NCBI GenBank assembly: GCA_026770595.1
Contig: MU634148.1
Coordinates: forward strand, 1-15,143
DNA length: 15,143 bases
Direction of reading: 5' to 3'
From: Ochromonadaceae sp. CCMP2298
Lineage: Eukaryota; Sar; Synurophyceae; Ochromonadales; Ochromonadaceae
Below the pieces are notes generated by a model, which saw only the letters and a list, made by a program, of their open reading frames with translations, ran no database searches and had not been told where the DNA came from. Each line of letters opens with the position of its first letter. The stretch's first letter is position 1. This document shows positions 8,718 through 15,143 of the stretch, piece after piece. Made by a program: the position numbers and the translations under genes.

Positions 8718-11700
8718 CTAGGGACCCTCCTCCTCGTCCTCCTCGTCTGGGTCCAGCCCCATGTCGTCCAGCAGCTCCTCCAGCCTAACCTCGTCCTCGT
8801 CCAGACCCCCCCCACCCTTCTCCCCCTGTCCCCCCATCGCCACCCCCTCCTCGAGCCCCCTGCCCTCCCCCTCCCCCTCCTCCACCTCCATCTCCCCCTT
8901 CCGGTAGAGGTTGATTTTCGACCGCATCTCTCTGTCCTGCTCCATGTCCTGCAAGAACGCCTCGTACTCCACCTCGTGCACACGCTCCTCCGCCGCACTC
9001 CGACCCTTCTCATCCCCCTCCTCTGCATTGAGCTTCTTCAGCGACCACTGCCTTGCCCTCTTGGCCTCGAAGAACTTCCGAACCAGCACCAGATCGGGCC
9101 TGGAGATGCTCTTCAACACCTTGTCAGTGTCCTCGTCGTCCACGTTCCAGTTCGTGCACGTGAAGTCGTACCCCAGCACCACATCGCCCGCCTTCAATAT
9201 ATGCCCCAGGTGACTGACACAGACGAACTGCGTGTCATTAGTGCCCAGGTCGCGCTCTCGTGCGACGGTAACCTCCGCCAGGCGAGTTTTCCTGTCGTAC
9301 GCGATGGACCCCCGCATACTTGAGAACATACTGTCCCCATCCACGGGACCGCCGCCCCCCCCGCCTTTGCGTCTTTTCCCCACAGTAGTGTTGTTGAACT
9401 GGGGAAGGTCCCCGACCACACTGGCCGTGAGAACAGACGCGTCATCGTCACTCCCCTCCCCCCCGTCCTCCGCCTCCTCCCCCTCCTCCCCTGATCTCTT
9501 CTTGTTCTTCTTGCCGACGCGCGCCTGCACCTTGCTCCTGCCCGTAGCCACACTACCCCCTCCTGCCACACTACCCCCCTGGCTCTGGCTCTGGCTCCCT
9601 TGGCTTGACCCTTTTCTGCCCATTTTAGAGGAGGGTCTGGCCGTGACCAGGATGGGCTCCACGGCCAGCACCACGTAACGTGCCAGCTGCCTGCTGTTCA
9701 TCACGCTCTTGAAGGGGTTGCGCCAGTACTTCTCGCAGTTAATCTCTGCCCTCTCGCCGGTCAGCGGGTCGATCACGTGGATGCCTGCGGCGATGCGTTT
9801 GACCAGCACCATGCGCGATATGTTGGATAGGTTGTTGGCTAGCTCTTTGGGCATGATCAGCAGATCGTCTTTGCAGAGGGTGGCCATCTCGACCAGGTAG
9901 TTATGCTTGAAGTTGCCTGGAATAGTGTATAGTGTAGTATAGTGTTGTGTGTTGTAACAATATGGTGTGTTTAGTAGAGTTGTTGGAAGAATATTGTGTA
10001 TATAGAATAGGTGAATATGTGTACGTATAGTATAGTACAGTACACATCATGTACATACCTATGGCGAGGCCGGAGTCGGCGCTCACTAGCTTGCGGCTGT
10101 ACTTGGTCTTGTGCGGCACGTTGCTGCTCAGGAACTCGATGAAGCGCAGCGCCTGTGGAAAAAGACAAATATGTGGTGTCAGATGTGATCTAAAACCCAA
10201 CAATGGGTGTAATGGGTGTGGGTTTTGAGCATTTTATGTCTACTCTTACCTGGTTCTTGCTCTGGAAATAGAAGTCCATGCCGTCCTTGAAAGACTGGGG
10301 GTAGGAGGGGGGAGGTGGGGGTGGAGGGGGGGTGAGCGAGTTGTATGGGGCATATAATGGGAATATTAGGGGGCATAGAAGGGCATGCAAGTATAGAACC
10401 TAGATATCAGGAGGCAGGAGATAGGAGACAGGAGGTAGGAGGTAGGATGCGGCAGTAGCAGTAGCCGTAGCAGTAGCAGTAGCAGGAGGTAGGAGGTAGG
10501 AGACAGTTGACAGTGAAAGGGGTACCTCGATCTTGATGCACTCCATGTGCGACTCGTGCTTGAGGATGAGCTGCTCGAGGTAGAAGAACGTGCGCTTGTG
10601 GTCCACTCGCTGACGCACCTGCATGGGGTGGGGGGGTAGGAGGGTAGGATAGTAGGGTAGGTTAGGTTAGGGTAGGTTAGGTTAGGGTAGGGTAGGGTAG
10701 GGTAGGGTAGGGTAGGGTAGGGTAGGGTAGGGTAGGGTAGGGTAGGGTAGGGAAGGGTAGGGTAGGGTAGGTTGGTAAGGTAGGGTAGGTTGATATGGTA
10801 GGGGGGTTGGGTGGTAAGTTGTAGGGTGTGGTGAGGGATGTGAATATATAATACAGTTTATAGTATATAGCGGTAAGTCGTTTCGTCAAATACATGATCG
10901 GATACTATATAATTGCAGTAGCAGTAGAAGTAGTGTGCATCATATATGATATGTTGTATGATGTATGGTCATAATTAAAAATCAGCGGTAAGTCGTTTCG
11001 TCATCGCCCGAAGGCTAAAGAGAAAGAAGACATGTTCTAATATCATCCCATACAAACAAAACATACACACATACATAAATATAGAGTTTTCGTTGGGAAG
11101 GGTATCTAAATAGAATACTAATATAATATAATATACTACAAATCATATAAATATTATATAAATATAGAATACACACATATTGAGGTATTTTCCACTGCGA
11201 CTTCATGTGGCGAGGGTCGGTTTCTCAGTGTATCATAAAGACTTGCAAGAATTCTAACCAACACCGCAGTGGTTGCGCCCAAATTTTGGTACAGGGTGAT
11301 GTAGGCAGTACTTTAGCACATCATGCAGCATGGGGGTGGTTGCTGCTGATGCGACTCTAAGAAGCACGCCGTATAATACGATATAATACGGTATAATACG
11401 ACATAAGGCAGTACTTTAGCACATCATGCAGCATGGGGGTAGGCTGGACAGCTCTACGGAGCATGGTATATGGGTACATGGGTACATGATACATGGTGCA
11501 TGAATGGTACATGGTTTAGGGGCGAGACACACTGTACAGTACACACCTGCACTACTGCGTGCCAGTTGCCCTGCGCATACGAGGCCTCGCACGCCTTGCA
11601 CTGCTGGTTGCGAATAATGAACTCCACCACTGCGGCCTGCTGCAACACCGCGTTGTTGACCACCTCTCTTTGCACGGTGAGCTTGATCTTCAACCGGAGG

Positions 11701-12017
11701 GAGTGGGGCTCGGTCCAGATCCACACCGCGTCGATCAGCTTCACCTTCGACAGCCCCGTCACCTTCCTAAGACACACAGTCATCAGCTCTTTCGACTCCA
11801 GGTTCATCGCCTGCCACGGGGGGGCCAGCCATCTCTGGCAGGAGCGGCAGGAGTGGATGGTGCATTTCTTGGAGATCTCTGCGGTGATGTCGACTGTATT
11901 GCGCACGCAGGATATGCACATGTTGGCCGCGTTCTGCTCGATGGTGATGCCGCACACGCAGCAGAGCATCAGCGGCAGCGTGCTGGGGTGGCCTGCGGTC
12001 ATTGCCATGGCACTCAT
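8718..12017 (-). CDS. NMD3: NMD3, 60S ribosomal subunit export adaptor, five exons, 633 aa
   Basis: Exons 12017-11547, 10618-10526, 10294-10250, 10152-10059 and 9916-8718, 1,902 nt in all, ending TAG. NMD3 binds the late 60S subunit in the nucleus and links it to the exportin CRM1. The N-terminus carries the four Cys pairs expected to bind zinc: C19/C22, C34/C37, C57/C60 and C140/C143. Family blocks follow: NAANMCISCVRNTVDIT, DAVWIWTEPHS, FFYLEQLILKH, DGMDFYFQSKNQ, GIHVIDPLTGERAE and FVCVSHLGHILKAGDVVLGY. The acidic C-terminus ends in a Leu-rich VRLEELLDDMGLD (about 611-623), matching the place and form of the human nuclear export signal. It is longer than human NMD3 (503 aa), mainly through a low-complexity insert at about 329-435 with basic patches KKNKKR and KRRK. 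The start is the first in-frame ATG; the frame stays open upstream but has no earlier ATG. The exon 3 acceptor could be three codons downstream. A 3' partial in-frame check of all five junctions preserves the frame. Confidence 0.96.
9917..10058 (-). other. NMD3 intron 4 (142 bp, phase 1)
   Basis: On the minus strand the donor is ATAG/GTATGT and the acceptor is TTCCAG/GCAACTTC. It is AT-rich, with repeated TATAGTATAGT-like motifs. Splicing completes a Gly codon between GLAI and NFKHNYLVE. Confidence 0.9.
10153..10249 (-). other. NMD3 intron 3 (97 bp, phase 0)
   Basis: The donor is CAG/GTAAGA and the acceptor is TTTTTCCACAG/GCGCTG. It joins FQSKNQ to ALRFIEFL. A short AATGGGTGT repeat lies near the donor. 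Confidence 0.92.
10295..10525 (-). other. NMD3 intron 2 (231 bp, phase 0)
   Basis: The donor is ATCGAG/GTACCC and the acceptor is CTCCTACCCCCAG. It contains a plus-strand CAGTAG-type repeat (about 10449-10486) and GGAGGTAGGAG-type repeats on both sides of it. An alternative acceptor AAG nine bases further into exon 3 would remove Ser-Phe-Lys. Confidence 0.85.
10683..10752. repeat. Telomere-like (TAGGG)14 array inside NMD3 intron 1
   Basis: There are 14 perfect TAGGG units on the plus strand, flanked by degenerate TTAGG and TAGGG units from about 10651 to 10790. On the NMD3 sense strand this reads CCCTA repeats and forms a pyrimidine-rich tract just upstream of the exon 2 acceptor (10619-10621). 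Four CTAAC sequences (plus-strand GTTAG at 10661, 10666, 10676 and 10681) lie about 40-64 nt from the acceptor and resemble branch-point sites. Confidence 0.95.
10869..11003. repeat. 20-bp exact direct repeat in NMD3 intron 1
   Basis: AGCGGTAAGTCGTTTCGTCA occurs at 10869-10888 and again at 10984-11003, 115 bp apart, in AT-rich surroundings. The flanks differ, so the duplicated unit is short and sharply bounded. Confidence 0.92.
11303..11440. repeat. 35-bp exact direct repeat in NMD3 intron 1
   Basis: The 35-bp sequences at 11303-11337 and 11406-11440 are identical (they begin AGGCAGTACTTTAGC and end CATGGGGGT), 103 bp apart. Between them, at about 11372-11401, is a 10-bp tandem repeat of three near-identical units (RTATAATACG). 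Confidence 0.93.
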
Positions 12018-12568
12018 GGTCTCTGTTTGTCTGTCTGTTTGAAAGCTTCCGTGATCCGAGATCCGAGATGCGCTGTGGGCAGTCTCTCTCCTTCTACTCG
12101 TCGGCGGCTCTCTGGAAGAGGCTGGAGCAGTCGATTGTCTGAGAACGGAGAGGATGGGAGAGGGAGGGCAGCACAGGAGAGGGAGCGAGTCTCCTGGACC
12201 TCGACTGCTGGACGCGGCTCTCAGGACGCGGGATGGAGTTCTCCCAACTGGCTGCCCTTTTTGTGTCCACCCACTGCAATGTTCGTGTGGGTTGATGTGT
12301 AAAAAACCCAACAATTATGTATGGCCAACGAAGGTGAAGGTGTCTTTTTTTAGCCGCGTCCAGAGCAAAGACCACAGACAGCAGAGCAAGTGCTTCTGTT
12401 GCATGTTGCATGCCTTACCAGCCCTTTGCAGCCCCTTGCAGTCCAGCAATCCCTGCAATCCTCTTCAATCTACGTGCCAACAAGCACCGAAGCACTTCTC
12501 GCGGCGACTAGAGAGCTCTCTGGTTCAGACGAGCTACCCCCCAAGAGAGGAGCGCAGTCATTGCAGTC
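12018..12568. promoter_or_regulatory. Divergent promoter region, NMD3 and plastid S1 protein
   Basis: These 551 bp lie between two divergent ATGs and should hold both promoters and 5' UTRs. The NMD3 side has a GTCTGTCTGTTTG run next to the start. The S1 side has Cys-Ala-Gly-type short repeats of TTGCA and CTTGCAG (about 12398-12460), and GCAGTCATTGCAGTCATGG overlaps the start codon. I saw no TATA box or other clear regulatory site. Confidence 0.55.
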
Positions 12569-15143
12569 ATGGCGCGTCTCGCCAGCAAGGGCGCAATGTT
12601 CCGCTGTCTGGCACTGGTGGTGCTGCTCGTGGCGAGCATCGAGCTGGCCAGCAGCTTTAAATCATGGGGCCGCTTCGTATCGCGTAGGGCGACTGAGGTG
12701 CAGTACAGCTTTGGCGGGCTCATCGCGAGGGAGGGGAGCATGCGCGTGCAGGCGCCCCGCATGGCGCTGCGCAGCAAGTACGGCGAGTCGCCGAAGGTGC
12801 AGAGGCTGCGCGAGCCTGAGGATCGTATGGACATTTCGGAGCTGTCTCAGGGTCAGAAGATCCGCGGACGTATCATCTCCGTGGCCGAGTAAGTGATAGC
12901 GCCAGTACCAGTACCAGTCCCCTACCCCAGTGCCAGTGCCTCCAGTGAAGCCAGTCCCCACCTGCTTTGCCGCTCTGCCTGTCAGTCTACTCTGCCACTA
13001 TGTCTGTCAATTTGCCACTCTGTTACTCTGTCGTCCGTCCCTTGCTAACAACACCCACCCTATCCCTCCCTCTCCCTTCTACCCCCCCTTCTCCCCCACC
13101 CCAGCTACGGTCTCTTCGTAGACGTGGGCACCACCCGAGACGGCCTGGTGCACATCAAGGACATCTCCACGGACTACTTCATCTCCAACCTGCACTCAAA
13201 GTTCGTGCCCGGTCAGGACATAGACGTGTGGGTCAAGTTCGCACTGAGCCAGGAGAAGAAACTGGGACTTCAGATGTTCCCGTGCAAAGGGGACCTCGGG
13301 GTGGAGGTGGACGAGGGGGAGGAGGGTGAAGGTGGGGCTAGTAGAGTGCTATTGAACATCGGTGATCTGCAGGTGGGGCAGGCGCTTCCGGGGAAGGTCG
13401 TGAAGGCCTCAGACTATGGGGTGTTTGTGGACATAGGCATGGACGTGCTGGCATTCCTGCACAGGCGCAAGATGAAGTCAAACCGCCGCCAGAGGAAGTA
13501 CAAGCCCTGGGAGGTGACTCCGGTGGGCTCGGAGGTGGTGGCCTATGTGCACGAGATCAGCTTGCCCAGACACCGAGTAGGCCTGACCACATACACTCCC
13601 GACCTGTGGGAGACCCGGTTGCCCATAAAGGAGGAGGAGGACGAGGAGGATATGGTGGATGACGACGAGGAGCTCGGGGGGGACACAAGGGCGGCCAACC
13701 TGCGAGCGCTGGAGCGCACCATGGCACTGTCCCTGGAGGAGGACGAGGATGATGACGATGAGGTAAAAGGCCCTACATGTATATGATCCCCCCCTACACT
13801 GTGTATTTAACCCCCATACCGTACGTGTATTTAACCCCCTCTTTCTACACTATAATGTGTATTTAATCCATGTTTCTATACTTTAATGTGTATATATCAA
13901 CAGGGCGAGGACCTGACAGCAGAGGAGATAGCGCGCCTCACTGCAGCCGGCCGCAACACCAAGCTGCTCATCGACGACCTCGCCCCCAGCTCCACCACCG
14001 CCACCGCCGCCGGAGGTGTGGGGCGCGTGGGTGGGCTGGGGGGCGCGGTGGGGGGGGCGGGCAGTAGTAAGGGGGGCAAGATCCCCACCCGCAGCGTGGA
14101 CGCATCTCTGGGCGATTCGGAGGAACTCGAGACCGAGGAACTGTTCGCTCTGATCTCCAACGGCCGCGACTGGGTCACGCTGTCAGACCTGAAGCGCTGG
14201 GGCTACGTGAAGGACATGCTGCTGTCTGGGGATCTGACAGGGCCGCAATTGCAGTCGATGTTCATGCAGGCAGGCGCGTCGCAGGGCAAGTTGGACGTCG
14301 ATAGGTTCGAAGAGTTTGTGGAGATTTTCACAGACACGTTGGGGCTGCAGGAGGACGACGGGGAGGAGGAGGAGGACGAGGAGGAGGAGGAGGTAGAAGT
14401 CCGGATTGAGACGCAGGCGAAGGCATCAAAACCCACCTCCATGCTGATCGACGACTTCGAGGGGGAGCAAGAGGGCGGCGCGGGGGCGGTCAGCAGAGCC
14501 AGAGATGAGGAGGAGGAGGAGGAGGAGGATTTCCTATCATTGGATGGGGAGGGGGACCTTGGGGATCTCACTTCCGAGCAGTTCAGTCAGACGCAGATAC
14601 CCTCACAGGCAGAGACACAGGTGCAATCGCAGCTGAATTCCGACCTGCTCTCGGGCCTGTTCAACAGGGTGGGGCAGGGGAAGGGTTTTGTGGAGTATGC
14701 GGACCTGGTGAGGTGGGATTTGGTGAAGACTCTGATCAGCGGGGATGTGGCGAACGCGGTGCGCATCAGGCAGGCCTATGCTGACTGCATAGAGAGCAGC
14801 AAGGGCCGCAAGGGTGTGAGTGGGGGTGGGGGTGGGGGTAAGAAGGGCAAGAAGGGGTCTGAGGCGGTGTCTGTGACTGGGTCTGGGTCGGAGGTGATGG
14901 GCATGGACGCCTTTGGCATGCTAGTAGGGAGGCTCAAGGACATAGAGCTGCTGGGCAAGGTGAAGGGTGGCGAGGAGGAGGAGGAGGGGGAGGGGGATGA
15001 TTTCGAGGAGATATCGGTAGACGAAGCTTTCCAGCAGCTGAGTGTGGATGGGGACGGGGAGTTCGTCACCCTTGAGGCTGTTATGGGCTGGGATTTGGTG
15101 GCGGAGCTGTTAGAGGAGGGCCTGCCTGTGGCGGAGCTGGAGG
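12569..15143 (+). CDS. Plastid-type S1-domain protein with EF-hand-like repeats (3' end outside window)
   Basis: Exons 12569-12888, 13105-13762 and 13904-15143 (phases 2 and 0), at least 739 residues, still open at the window edge. Residues 11-29 form a hydrophobic signal-peptide core (CLALVVLLVASIELASS) followed by F30 and an Arg/Ser-rich stretch, as in bipartite presequences of secondary plastids. The first S1 domain (about 93-163) has KIRGRIISVADYGLFVDVG and DGLVHIKDIS. The second (about 195-270) has GKVVKASDYGVFVDIG and ends HRVGLTTY; it is less typical. S1 domains bind RNA, so a role in plastid translation or RNA stability is likely but inferred. From about residue 280 the protein is acidic, with three related modules at about 402-465, 570-620 and 698-739. 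They share F-x2-L, V-x4-L-x2-W-x2-V and L-x2-G. The third has a 12-residue loop SVDGDGEFVTLE close to a calcium-binding EF hand; the other loops lack most ligands. Met10 (12596) is an alternative start. Confidence 0.87.
12889..13104 (+). other. Intron 1 of S1 protein gene (216 bp, phase 2)
   Basis: The donor is GA/GTAAGT and the acceptor is CCCACCCCAG/CTACGG. Splicing creates the Asp codon of ISVADYGLFVDVG in the middle of the first S1 domain, strong support for this exact junction. The intron carries CCAGTA/CCAGTG repeats near the donor and CTCTGYC-type repeats in the middle. Confidence 0.93.
13763..13903 (+). other. Intron 2 of S1 protein gene (141 bp, phase 0)
   Basis: The donor is GAG/GTAAAA and the acceptor is TATCAACAG/GGCGAG. 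It is AT-rich and holds three copies of a GTGTATTTAAYCC unit (starting near 13801, 13825 and 13857). It joins the acidic run EDDDDE to GEDLTAEEIARL. Confidence 0.88.

Larger units (their letters stand above)
10619..11546 (-). other. NMD3 intron 1 (928 bp, phase 0), repeat-rich
   Basis: The donor is GTGCAG/GTGTGT and the acceptor is CATGCAG/GTGCGTCAG, joining HAVVQ to VRQRVDHKR. It is at least four times longer than any other intron in the window. In sense order it holds GGTACATG-type repeats, a 35-bp duplication, a 10-bp tandem repeat, a very AT-rich core (about 10840-11180), a 20-bp duplication and a telomere-like array next to the acceptor. I found no transposase-like frame or clear terminal inverted repeats. 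Confidence 0.93.

Noticed and set aside
10683-10752. Actual chromosome end
   Set aside because: The array is flanked by NMD3 exons on both sides and the gene is intact, so it is internal.
10840-11300. Transposon or retroelement remnant in NMD3 intron 1
   Set aside because: The composition differs from its surroundings, but no terminal repeats, target-site duplication or coding remnant could be recognised.
10622-11546. Intron-encoded snoRNA in NMD3
   Set aside because: C-box-like TGATG and D-box-like CTGA pieces occur, but not as a correctly spaced pair with a closing stem that I could defend.
12018-12314. N-terminal extension of NMD3 in the same open frame
   Set aside because: The upstream limit is a TTG codon and no ATG occurs before 12017; the Met at 12017 places the zinc-binding Cys pairs at the usual distance from the N-terminus.
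10192-12315. 13-bp match AAAACCCAACAAT at 10192-10204 and 12303-12315
   Set aside because: It is short, with unrelated flanks and no functional context; likely chance.

Overview
The window is eukaryotic nuclear DNA carrying five protein-coding genes. Four are split by GT-AG introns of ordinary size (95 to 231 bp); NMD3 also has one 928 bp intron. The best clue to the organism is the last gene: a two-S1-domain RNA-binding protein whose N-terminus looks like a signal peptide ending in an ASSF-type motif, as in the bipartite plastid presequences of algae with secondary red plastids. A GC-rich photosynthetic stramenopile, or a comparable haptophyte or cryptophyte, fits best. The genus cannot be named from this sequence.

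Layout. (1) 1-754, +: the 3' end of a Ser-rich protein finishing in a small Tudor-like domain. (2) 7138-1233, -: a two-exon gene for a 1,910-residue protein with N-terminal ankyrin-like repeats, a coiled coil and a very long low-complexity region. (3) 7701-8321, +: a three-exon gene for a 67-residue protein resembling brawnin/UQCC6, a mitochondrial complex III assembly microprotein; its exons are too short to stand out as open frames. (4) 12017-8718, -: a five-exon gene for NMD3, the adaptor that exports 60S ribosomal subunits (633 residues). (5) 12569 to the window end, +: a plastid-type S1 protein with an acidic C-terminal half built from repeated EF-hand-like modules, cut off by the window edge.

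The genes alternate strictly in strand (+ - + - +). This gives two short divergent promoter regions (7139-7700 and 12018-12568) and two convergent 3' ends (755-1232 and 8322-8717). Nearly every intron and spacer holds its own short tandem repeat. The most striking is an array of 14 perfect TAGGG units inside NMD3 intron 1, directly upstream of its 3' splice site. The same intron has two separate direct duplications (20 bp and 35 bp).

The genes do not form an obvious pathway. NMD3 acts in cytosolic ribosome export, the S1 protein probably in plastid RNA handling or translation, and the brawnin-like protein in mitochondrial respiration. No CRISPR array, tRNA, rRNA, integrase or transposase was seen. 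The two most unusual items are the S1/EF-hand fusion and the telomere-like intron array.
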